The notes beneath the pieces were generated by a model. The model had not been told where the DNA came from and searched no databases. It worked only from the letters and a program-made list of their open reading frames with translations. DNA of 64,000 nucleotides from Sphingobium_A sp965228065 (GTDB lineage: Bacteria > Pseudomonadota > Alphaproteobacteria > Sphingomonadales > Sphingomonadaceae). The DNA is taken from assembly GCA_965228065.1 (NCBI GenBank), contig OZ245788.1:4154001-4218000 (forward strand), given 5' to 3'. Position numbers and translations under genes: made by a program. Position 1 is the stretch's first letter. The number at the start of each line of letters is the position of its first letter. This document shows, piece by piece, positions 54,888 through 62,293 of this stretch.

Positions 54888-56789
54888 ATGCTGCTGATGA
54901 TGACGCTGCCCCTTCTTGCCGCACAGGCGGCGTCACGGACCGTCGAAATCCCTGACGAGGATACGCGCGCCTGGTGGCGCGCCACCGAGGCGCTTTCGGG
55001 AGACGATCTTGAAGGGCGCGACACCGGATCGCCGGGATATGATCGCGCTGCGGAGTTGGTCGCCAAGGCGTTCGAGCGCCATGGGCTGAAGCCGGCAGGC
55101 GAGAATGGCGGTTGGCGCCAGACGTTGCGGCTCGACGAAGTTGCGGTCGCGAAGCCGGGGACGCGGTTCGCGGTCGGTCGAACGCAGCTACGTCTGCTGC
55201 ATGATATTACGGTGAGGCCATCACCGGGCATGCCGCGCGCGCTGGACGCGTCGCTGGTGTTCAGGGGGTATTGCGGCGCCGATGTGCTGGGCGACGTTCG
55301 CGGCAAGGTGGTGCTTTGCTATGGATGGCGCCGCGCCGGGCTGACGACGGCGGCACAGCGGCAGGATGCGGTGGAAAAGGCCGGGGCGGTGGGACTGATC
55401 TCCATCGCCGATCCCGGCTTCACGATCGAACCCGTGCGTTGGCCGGCCGCTTATGCGCGGACCATGAGCCTGCCCGGAGAGGCGCTGCCAGCCGGCGATC
55501 GCATGCTGGTCGCGACGCTCAATGCCGATGCCCTGCCACGCGTGATCGGCGCCGCTGCCGCGGACGTGATCGCACAGGGCAGCGCCGGCAAACCGCTCGC
55601 GAATATCGATCTGCCGGGCCGGTTCACCGCCAGGCTGGATGTCCGGACACGCGGCCTGACCTCGTCGAACATATTGGGCGTGTTGCCCGGCACCGATCCG
55701 GTGTTGAAGAATGAAGTGATCGTGCTTTCCGCGCATCTGGACGGCTATGGATATGGCGAACCGGTGGACGGCGACGCGATCTACAATGGCGCGCTCGATG
55801 ACGCGGCCTATGTCGCGCTGCTCCAGCGGCTGGCGGAACGGCGCAACGGCAAGGGATATCGGCGCACCATCCTGTTCGCGGCCTTCACCGGCGAGGAAAA
55901 GGGGCTGTTCGGCGCCAATTATTTCGTGGCGCATCCCACGGTCGCGCCGGGGTCGATCGTCGCCAACATCAATCTCGACCAGATCCGCCCGCTCTTTCCG
56001 CTCGACCTGCTGACTGTGCATGGCCTGGAGGACAGCAGCCTGGGCGATGCCGCACGGCAGGCAGCGACCGCGCTGGATATCGCGGTTCAGCGCGATCCCG
56101 AGCCGGAGCGCAACCTGCTGCGCCGCGCCGATCACTGGCCCTTCATGCAGGCCGGCATTCCCGCGACTGGCTTCGTCTTCGGCTACAAGCCGGGCACGGA
56201 TGCCGAAGTGCGTTACCGCCAATGGTATCATACGCGCTATCACAAGCCGCAGGACGACCTGACCCAGCCGATGGACTGGGCGGCGGCCGCCAAGTTCAAT
56301 CGCTTCTTCTACGACATGGTGGGGATCGTCGCCGACGCCAATGCGAAACCGGCATGGAGCGCCGCAAGCCCGTTGCGCCCCGCCGCGACGACGAACTGCC
56401 CCGCAAACGCCACCGAGGTTGCGGCGGTGTCGGACACGGTCCGGGCATTTTACGCTGCGCTCCTGAAGGAGGATGACGCCGCGTTCGCACGGCTGACCGC
56501 GCCGTCCTTCTACTCTTATGACGGGGGCCGGCGTTTCAAGGGCGTGGAACTCGTCGACCTGGTCCGCCAGGTGCATCGTGCGGGCAATGTTCTGGAATGG
56601 AACCTTGGCACGATCAACGCGCATGTCGAATGCAATATGGCCTGGGCAAGCTGGGAGAATACAGGCAGGGCAGGGCCGGCGTCCGCGCCGCAGCCAGTCA
56701 CCTGGCTGGAGTCCGTCACGCTCAGCCGGCAGGACGGGCGCTGGGTGATCGAGTTCCTTCACGCCCATCGCGCCTTGAAGCCGGAGTAA
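54888..56789 (+). CDS. Secreted M28-family zinc aminopeptidase with PA domain and SnoaL-like tail
   Basis: 633 residues. Short signal (MLLMMTLPLLAAQA). A protease-associated insert (~90-250) precedes the M28 core with zinc ligands in SAHLDGYG, GALDDAAY, FTGEEKGLFG, NINLD and the final His in YHTRYHKPQDD. The last ~130 residues look like a SnoaL/DUF4440 domain. Releases N-terminal residues from peptides in the periplasm. The ATG at 54888 begins the signal. Confidence 0.87.
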   Translation: MLLMMTLPLLAAQAASRTVEIPDEDTRAWWRATEALSGDDLEGRDTGSPGYDRAAELVAKAFERHGLKPAGENGGWRQTLRLDEVAVAKPGTRFAVGRTQLRLLHDITVRPSPGMPRALDASLVFRGYCGADVLGDVRGKVVLCYGWRRAGLTTAAQRQDAVEKAGAVGLISIADPGFTIEPVRWPAAYARTMSLPGEALPAGDRMLVATLNADALPRVIGAAAADVIAQGSAGKPLANIDLPGRFTARLDVRTRGLTSSNILGVLPGTDPVLKNEVIVLSAHLDGYGYGEPVDGDAIYNGALDDAAYVALLQRLAERRNGKGYRRTILFAAFTGEEKGLFGANYFVAHPTVAPGSIVANINLDQIRPLFPLDLLTVHGLEDSSLGDAARQAATALDIAVQRDPEPERNLLRRADHWPFMQAGIPATGFVFGYKPGTDAEVRYRQWYHTRYHKPQDDLTQPMDWAAAAKFNRFFYDMVGIVADANAKPAWSAASPLRPAATTNCPANATEVAAVSDTVRAFYAALLKEDDAAFARLTAPSFYSYDGGRRFKGVELVDLVRQVHRAGNVLEWNLGTINAHVECNMAWASWENTGRAGPASAPQPVTWLESVTLSRQDGRWVIEFLHAHRALKPE

Positions 56790-56796
56790 GACGAGC

Positions 56797-57468
56797 ATGA
56801 CCCCACGTGAATTGATCGGAACGGCGAAGGTGCCGGGCGGCGAGGATCTGCGGCTGTTCCGGCGTGGCGACGATTTCATGATCGTGCTCGAACGCAACGA
56901 ACTGATGAACAGCCGGATGAGCGGTTCGGAAGAAGCCTTGGCGACGATGACGTGCGAGCGGCTGGAGGGGCGCAAGGCGCCCCATCTGCTGATCGGCGGC
57001 TACGGCATGGGTTTCACCCTGCGTGCGGCGCTGGCGATGCTCGGCAAGGATGCGACGCTGACCGTGGCAGAACTGGTGCCGGAGATCATCGCCTGGGCGC
57101 GTGGCCCGATGGAGGCGCTCGCAGCGGGTTGCCTCGACGATCCGCGCGTGAAGCTCGTCCATGGCGACGTCGCCAAGGTGATCGAGGCGGGGCGGAGCGT
57201 CTATGACGCGATCCTGCTGGACGTCGACAATGGGCCGGACGGCCTGACGCGCGACCAGAATGACCGGCTCTATTCGTCGCGCGGCCTGGCGATCGCCAGG
57301 GCAGCGCTGAAGTCTGGTGGCATTCTCGCGGTCTGGTCGGCTGCGCCGGACAACGCCTTTGCCCGTCGATTGGGCGACGCCGGTTTCGCCGTCGAGGAAG
57401 TCGCGGTGCGCGCCCGGACCAACGGCAAGGGGCCCAGGCATGTGATCTGGTTCGGGACCAAGCGATAG
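56797..57468 (+). CDS. Spermidine-synthase-like methyltransferase-fold protein
   Basis: 223 residues with a Rossmann core: LLIGGYGMGFTLRAAL (cofactor loop), VAELVPEIIAWARG and DAILLDVDNGPDGL. This is the short spermidine-synthase-like family; the usual N-terminal beta domain is reduced, and true aminopropyl transfer is uncertain. Seven bases after the M28 peptidase stop, so probably one transcript. Confidence 0.8.
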   Translation: MTPRELIGTAKVPGGEDLRLFRRGDDFMIVLERNELMNSRMSGSEEALATMTCERLEGRKAPHLLIGGYGMGFTLRAALAMLGKDATLTVAELVPEIIAWARGPMEALAAGCLDDPRVKLVHGDVAKVIEAGRSVYDAILLDVDNGPDGLTRDQNDRLYSSRGLAIARAALKSGGILAVWSAAPDNAFARRLGDAGFAVEEVAVRARTNGKGPRHVIWFGTKR

Positions 57469-57533
57469 TTCATGCCGATGGGCCGTTGCGTTTGCATTGC
57501 GGTACGCCCCGGCTCCGTCTAGGCAGCACGCCG

Positions 57534-58307
57534 ATGTATTCCGCGTCCCGGCATCCTGCGCAAGGCGCGTCCACCCGTCGGCGTGCCTTTGCCCTGTTGC
57601 TGGCGCTGGCGATCCATGCGCTGCTTGTGCTGGTGCTGATGACGCTGGCGCCGTCGATGCTGCCGCCCGAGGTGGAGCGCAGGCTGCTCGCATTTTCGCT
57701 GACGCCCGATCCTGCGGCCAAGAAGAGCGAGTCCGGTTCCAAGCAGCAGAAGCGCCAGGGTGGTGCTGCGCCAAAGGCACCCCCGCGCCCCGAACCACCA
57801 GCGGGCATCGTCGTTCCGCCACCCACCGCACCGGCACCCCAGCCTCCACTGCCGATCATCTCGCTCACCAAGGAACAGTTCGCCGCGGCCGACATCTCGA
57901 AACTGACTGCGCCGCGCGGCGAACGCACCGCGGGCGGAGGCGGGCCGGGCGGTGCGAGCAGCGGCAAGGATAGCGGAGCGGCCTATGGGCCAGGGCAGGG
58001 GCCGGGCGGCGTGCGGCTGCACGATGCCGAATGGTATCGCCGGCCGACCAATGCAGAACTGTCCTTCTACATGCCGAAAGATGCCCCAAAGGTGGGTTGG
58101 GGCCTGGTCGCGTGCCAGACGATCGAGAAATACCATGTCGAGAATTGCCAGGTGCTCGACGAGTCTCCCCGCGGATCGGGCCTGGGCCGAGCCGTGCGCC
58201 AGGCCGCGTGGCAATTCCTGGTGCTGCCGCCCCGGATCAACGGCAAACCGATGGTGGGCGAGTGGGTGCGCATCCGCATCGACTATACCCAGATTGCGGC
58301 GCAATGA
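57534..58307 (+). CDS. TonB-like energy transducer protein
   Basis: 257 residues: N-terminal helix (FALLLALAIHALLVLVLMTLA), a long Pro/Ala/Gly-rich periplasmic stretch (~60-150) and a C-terminal globular domain with VENCQVLDESPRGSGLGRAV. The layout fits the TonB/energy-transducer family, which links the proton gradient to outer-membrane receptors, but no ExbB/ExbD is adjacent. ATG at 57534 is used. Confidence 0.72.
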   Translation: MYSASRHPAQGASTRRRAFALLLALAIHALLVLVLMTLAPSMLPPEVERRLLAFSLTPDPAAKKSESGSKQQKRQGGAAPKAPPRPEPPAGIVVPPPTAPAPQPPLPIISLTKEQFAAADISKLTAPRGERTAGGGGPGGASSGKDSGAAYGPGQGPGGVRLHDAEWYRRPTNAELSFYMPKDAPKVGWGLVACQTIEKYHVENCQVLDESPRGSGLGRAVRQAAWQFLVLPPRINGKPMVGEWVRIRIDYTQIAAQ

Positions 58308-58319
58308 TCCGTGACTGTC

Positions 58320-59015
58320 TCAGCTGACGTTGAGGCCCAACTCACCCAGCAACTGACTGGCCTGCTCGCGCGAGATGGTTGCCCCGCGAAACCGCGGCGC
58401 ATCCATCAGTCTTAGCCCGCCGAGATCGGCGCCGCGCAGATCCGCACCCTCGAACCGACAATCGGCCACGTTCGCATCGCGCAGGCTGCATCCCTCGAAC
58501 ACCGTCGCGCGGAAATCGCATTTGCGCAGGTCGGCCTGGCTGAAGTCGATTTTCCGGAGCGTCTGCTTTCGGAATGAGAGCGCCGGCATTCTGGCGTTGA
58601 TCAGCAACGTCTCTTCGAAAATGGTTTCGGTCGTGCGGGCGTCGGTCAGATCTGCGCCGGTCAGCTTGCAACTGCGGAAACCGGCTGCATTGAGCATGGC
58701 GCGGCGGAATGACGCATTGTTGAAATCGCTGGATGCGAAGACGGCTTCGGACAGGTCGGTGCCGATAAAGTCGCTGAATGCCGCGCGGCAATTTTGCCAC
58801 CGCGTCTTTTCCAGCCGGCTGCCGGTCAACTTCGCCTTGCGCAGATTGCAGCGTTCGAAAACCCATCCGGAAAGGTCGAGCCCGGAGAGGTCGGCATCCT
58901 CCAGATCGCAATCGGTCAGTTGGCCGGCCATGTCCGGCACCATAAGGCGCTCGACGTCGGCGCGGGACAGTGTCTGGCCGCTCATGGCGCATTCGGAGAA
59001 GAGGTCGCGGGTCAT
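58320..59015 (-). CDS. Qnr-like pentapeptide repeat protein
   Basis: 231 residues made of A(D/N)LXX-type repeats (ADLSGLDLSGWVF; ADLRGADLGGLRL) interrupted once, with a C-terminal EQASQLLGELGLNV helix that matches the dimerisation tail of Qnr proteins (QASLLMERLGI). Such beta-helices mimic DNA and protect gyrase. Whether this one confers quinolone protection is untested. AGGACG precedes ATG 59015; ATG 58985 lacks a ribosome site. Confidence 0.83.
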   Translation of the reverse strand: MTRDLFSECAMSGQTLSRADVERLMVPDMAGQLTDCDLEDADLSGLDLSGWVFERCNLRKAKLTGSRLEKTRWQNCRAAFSDFIGTDLSEAVFASSDFNNASFRRAMLNAAGFRSCKLTGADLTDARTTETIFEETLLINARMPALSFRKQTLRKIDFSQADLRKCDFRATVFEGCSLRDANVADCRFEGADLRGADLGGLRLMDAPRFRGATISREQASQLLGELGLNVS

Positions 59016-59133
59016 GCTGCGTCCTATCGGCGCGGCATTTTCGATCCAAGCGAAAAGGGCAATGCCGGCCCATTCGGTATGGCCAGAAAAACCAGCTCCT
59101 GTTTTTCAATAGCTTGGGTTAGGTTGCACGCGG

Positions 59134-59706
59134 ATGCCGACAATCGATCAAACCGCAGACGATGCACGGACCAGGCTGATTTCGGCATTGCGGTCGACTG
59201 CCGATGGCGATGCCGCGGCCTTGCGATGCGTCTATGATCTCACCTCCGCGAAACTATTCGGCATCTGCCTCCGTATCTCTGGCGACAGGGAAGCCGCGGA
59301 GGATATCTTGCAGAATGTCTATGTGAAGGTCTGGAGGCGGGCTGCGGGCTTCGACGCCGAGCGGGCCAGCCCGATCACATGGCTGGCGATCATCGCGCGC
59401 AATGCCTGTATCGACTGGCAGCGGACGGAGCGGCGCCATGATGCGGAGTCCGACGATGCGATCGCGGTCATCGCCGACGATGCTGCGCTGGCGGACGAGA
59501 CGGTCGAACGCGACGAGCGCAGCGCGCAACTGTCCGTCTGCCTTGACGGCCTCGACGAACGACAGCGCCAGGCGATCCGCGACGCATTTTTCGGCGGCCT
59601 GACCTATCAGGAGCTTTCGGACAAGACATCGACGCCACTGGGAACGATGAAGAGCTGGATCCGCCGTGGCTTACTCAAGCTGAAGGAGTGCCTGGGCGAT
59701 GGCTGA
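59134..59706 (+). CDS. ECF sigma factor, RskA-linked
   Basis: 190 residues with sigma region 2 (AEDILQNVYVKVWRRAAGFD) and region 4 (LTYQELSDKTSTPLGTMKSWIRRGLLKLK). The gene overlaps the anti-sigma gene by eight bases. A possible target promoter precedes the fasciclin gene. Confidence 0.92.
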   Translation: MPTIDQTADDARTRLISALRSTADGDAAALRCVYDLTSAKLFGICLRISGDREAAEDILQNVYVKVWRRAAGFDAERASPITWLAIIARNACIDWQRTERRHDAESDDAIAVIADDAALADETVERDERSAQLSVCLDGLDERQRQAIRDAFFGGLTYQELSDKTSTPLGTMKSWIRRGLLKLKECLGDG

Positions 59707-60391
59707 CACCACGCCCGAACAGGATCGTGACGCCCTGGCGGCCGAACTTGCGCTGGGTTTGCTCGAGGGCGAGGACCGTGCCGCGGCATTGCGCCTTTGC
59801 CTTTCCGATCGCGACTTCGCCGATGCGGTCGAGGCATGGAATGTCCGGTTGGCACCGTTGTTCGACGAGATTGCGAGCGCCCCGCCACCATCGCGTGTCT
59901 GGAATTCGGTGGAAGCGCGAATCGATGCGCGCAAAGCCGATGGCACCGTTCGTCGCTTGAAGATCTGGCGAACGCTTGCGCTGGGATCGGGTGCGATCGC
60001 GGCCAGTCTGGCGCTCTTCATCCTGGTGAACCAGCCGATTGCCCCGACGCCTGCGCCACAATTCGCGGTCGCGCAGTTGCTGGCGCCGGACGGTAGCCCG
60101 GTCGTCACTGCGGCTTTCGACGCCGAACGCGGTATCCTCCGCCTGCGCAGCGGGCAGATAGAAACCGCGGCGCTGGCGCCCGAACTGTGGGTGATCCCCG
60201 CTGATGGCGTACCGCGCTCGCTGGGCCTGATCGCATCGAGCGGTACGAGCGACGTGCGTATCGCCCCCGGCCTGCATGAGGCGATGCGGGAGGGGGCCAC
60301 ATTGGCGATTACCGCAGAGGATCGCGGGAGTGCGCCGCACGCGGCGCCAAGCTCGACACCGATCCTAGCAGGAAAAATTTCGGCAATCTGA
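59699..60391 (+). CDS. RskA-type anti-sigma factor
   Basis: 230 residues with an N-terminal cytoplasmic sigma-binding part (LALGLLEGEDRAAALRL), one transmembrane helix (~95-110, IWRTLALGSGAIAASLALFILV) and a periplasmic RskA C-terminal domain (GILRLRSGQIETAALAPELWVIPADG). It should hold the adjacent ECF sigma factor until an envelope signal removes it. Confidence 0.9.
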   Translation: MADTTPEQDRDALAAELALGLLEGEDRAAALRLCLSDRDFADAVEAWNVRLAPLFDEIASAPPPSRVWNSVEARIDARKADGTVRRLKIWRTLALGSGAIAASLALFILVNQPIAPTPAPQFAVAQLLAPDGSPVVTAAFDAERGILRLRSGQIETAALAPELWVIPADGVPRSLGLIASSGTSDVRIAPGLHEAMREGATLAITAEDRGSAPHAAPSSTPILAGKISAI

Positions 60392-60399
60392 ACCGGGGC

Positions 60400-60428
60400 T
60401 GCATCCGCCCGGATATTGCCTCCGTATC
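60400..60428 (+). promoter_or_regulatory. Candidate ECF-type promoter of the fasciclin gene
   Basis: TGCATCC and CGTATC separated by 16 bases, 48 bases before the ATG at 60476. It resembles promoters of ECF sigma factors that prefer TGATCC/CGTA. No matching site was found before the sigma gene itself. Confidence 0.4.
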
Positions 60429-60475
60429 TTCGTTCGCATCCTGAAAATCGGATGCGTGAAACGAAGGACCCCCCA

Positions 60476-61039
60476 ATGCAGATGCAACTCTCGAAGAGGA
60501 TCGCCATCGCTTTTGCCGCCACCATCGTGGTCGCGGGCGGCGTCGATGCCTATGCCAAGAACCCGATGGTCGGCGGCGCGGCGATGTATCCGACCAAGGA
60601 CATCATCGATAACGCAGTCAATTCCAAGGATCACACCACGCTGGTCGCGGCGGTGAAGGCCGCCGGCCTGGTCTCCACGCTCAAGGGACCGGGCCCGTTC
60701 ACCGTGTTCGCGCCTACCAACGCCGCATTCGCCAAGCTTCCCGCCGGCACCGTCGAAACGCTGGTGAAGCCCGAGAACAAGGCGATGCTCACCAAGATCC
60801 TGACCTATCATGTCGTTTCCGGTCGCATGACCGCGATGGATATCGCGGCAAAGGCAAAGGCGAATGGCGGCAAGGCAGTGCTGACCACGGTGCAGGGTGA
60901 GAAACTGACCGCCTGGAAGGACAAGTCCGGCGCCTGGTGGCTGACCGATGCCAAGGGCGGCAAGTCGCGGATCACCATCGCCAATGTGATGCAGTCCAAT
61001 GGCGTGATCCACGTCGTCGATACCGTGCTGATGCCGTGA
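60476..61039 (+). CDS. Secreted fasciclin-domain protein
   Basis: 187 residues. Signal peptide, then one fasciclin domain with H1 box GPFTVFAPTNAAFAKLP and H2 box VIHVVDTVLMP. Fasciclin proteins are secreted or surface adhesion factors and are often downstream of ECF sigma/anti-sigma pairs. ATG at 60476 follows AAGGACC. Confidence 0.9.
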   Translation: MQMQLSKRIAIAFAATIVVAGGVDAYAKNPMVGGAAMYPTKDIIDNAVNSKDHTTLVAAVKAAGLVSTLKGPGPFTVFAPTNAAFAKLPAGTVETLVKPENKAMLTKILTYHVVSGRMTAMDIAAKAKANGGKAVLTTVQGEKLTAWKDKSGAWWLTDAKGGKSRITIANVMQSNGVIHVVDTVLMP

Positions 61040-61070
61040 GCACAGCCATTCCAGACCTCAACTGACAATC

Positions 61071-61106
61071 GAACACCAGCCGCGTCGGGCGGCGCGGCTG
61101 GTGTTC
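61071..61106 (+). terminator. Strong hairpin after the fasciclin gene
   Basis: GAACACCAGCCGCG (61071-61084) and CGCGGCTGGTGTTC (61093-61106), perfect 14-bp arms with an eight-base loop. No T-run; it may terminate the fasciclin mRNA or be the leader hairpin of the barrel gene. Confidence 0.75.
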
Positions 61107-61133
61107 GGCATCATCGACAAAAGGGAGAATTAC

Positions 61134-61970
61134 ATGCGCACGATCATCATCACCTCGGCCACATTGCTCGCCGCCGGCCTGTCTGCGGCGCCCGCCATGG
61201 CGCAAACGCCTGACGATGGCTGGACGGGCTTTTATGTCGGCGGTTCGGTTGGTGCGACCGTTCAGGGACATGACGGAAATTCGGCCGTCCTGTTCGACAC
61301 CAATCTGGATGGCAGTTTCGGCGATACGGTGCGCACCGGCGCGGGCGCGAACGCGTTTTCGCCGGGCTTCTGCGGGGGCGCGGCAACGAGCAATGTTCCG
61401 ACCGCCGGCTGCCGCAACGACAAGGACGGCATCGAATATTTCGCGCATGTCGGTTTCGACAAGCAGATGGGCAATTTCGTGATCGGGGCGATCGCCGAGA
61501 TCGGCAAGAACGATATCCGCGACAGCACCAGCGCGTTCAGCACGACGCCGGCATCCTATACGTTCAACCGCAGCCTGAAATATGGCGCCGGTCTGCGCCT
61601 GCGCGCGGGCTATACCCCCAATGGCAAGACGCTGTTCTACGGCACGGGCGGTGGTGCCTATGGCAAGGTCCGCAATAGCTTCACCACGACCAACACCGCG
61701 AACAGCTTCACAGGTAACGGCAATTCCGATGCTTATGGCTGGAGCGCGGGCGGCGGCGTCGACCAGAAAATCGGCGGCAATTTTGCGATCGGGCTGCAAT
61801 ATCTGTTCACCAGCCTGAAGGACGATGATTATGTCGTTCGCGTCGGCCGTGGAACCGCGCCCATCACCAATCCGTTTCTGCTGGTGAATGCGAGCGGCAC
61901 GGACATGATCCGGAACGACGAGAAATTCCGCTATCACAGCATTCGCGCAACGGCGTCTTTTCGCTTTTAA
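61134..61970 (+). CDS. Outer-membrane beta-barrel protein (porin-like, Omp25/RopB type)
   Basis: 278 residues. Signal peptide (LLAAGLSAAPAMA), then a barrel typical of alphaproteobacterial small OMPs: WTGFYVGGSVGATVQG, LRLRAGYTPNGKTLFYGTGGGAYG and a C-terminal HSIRATASFRF ending in Phe. Four Cys (CGG, GCRN) may form a disulfide. SD AAGGGAGA precedes ATG 61134. A strong intrinsic terminator follows. Confidence 0.87.
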   Translation: MRTIIITSATLLAAGLSAAPAMAQTPDDGWTGFYVGGSVGATVQGHDGNSAVLFDTNLDGSFGDTVRTGAGANAFSPGFCGGAATSNVPTAGCRNDKDGIEYFAHVGFDKQMGNFVIGAIAEIGKNDIRDSTSAFSTTPASYTFNRSLKYGAGLRLRAGYTPNGKTLFYGTGGGAYGKVRNSFTTTNTANSFTGNGNSDAYGWSAGGGVDQKIGGNFAIGLQYLFTSLKDDDYVVRVGRGTAPITNPFLLVNASGTDMIRNDEKFRYHSIRATASFRF

Positions 61971-61994
61971 CAGGTAGAGTGGGGGCTCTCCCCT

Positions 61995-62027
61995 GGCCGC
62001 CGACCTGCGTGTCGGCGGCCCTTTTTT
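61995..62027 (+). terminator. Intrinsic terminator of the barrel protein gene
   Basis: GGCCGCCGAC-CTGCGT-GTCGGCGGCC, a perfect 10-bp stem, followed by CTTTTTT. Confidence 0.92.
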
Positions 62028-62138
62028 ATGCGTTGCGGGCCATGTGAACCGGTTCGCAATCAGGCACCCCATTGTGAACGGCACGCTCCGATGCTAAATC
62101 TGGCCGGTCTTCACGCAAGTAAGAGGGAGGGGACATTG

Positions 62139-62204
62139 ATGACATCGTCGACCCGTCTTTTCCCCTTTGGCAGGTACTGGATCACTGGCGCACTGCGCCA
62201 CTAG
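62139..62204 (+). CDS. 21-residue leader peptide upstream of ABC exporter
   Basis: MTSSTRLFPFGRYWITGALR plus His, preceded by AGAGGGAGGGGAC. It ends with TAG at 62202-62204. A perfect palindrome, TGGCGCACTGCGCCA (62186-62200), covers its last codons and a second hairpin follows at 62220-62242. The arrangement is that of a translation-sensing leader. Confidence 0.5.
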   Translation: MTSSTRLFPFGRYWITGALRH

Positions 62205-62242
62205 GTCCTGAAACCTCCCGATCCCGGCGCTCCGCCAGGATC
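62186..62242 (+). promoter_or_regulatory. Candidate attenuator with competing hairpins
   Basis: Hairpin A: TGGCGCA-C-TGCGCCA (62186-62200). Hairpin B: GATCCCGGCG-CTC-CGCCAGGATC (62220-62242, one mismatch), followed by TTTC. Part of A (CTGGCG, 62185-62190) can also pair with CGCCAG in B (62233-62238), giving an alternative fold. A stalled ribosome on the leader peptide could shift the balance. Confidence 0.45.
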
Positions 62243-62293
62243 TTTCCCGACAGACTTGCATTGGAGACGGCGCACACGCGCCGGTTTACGATT

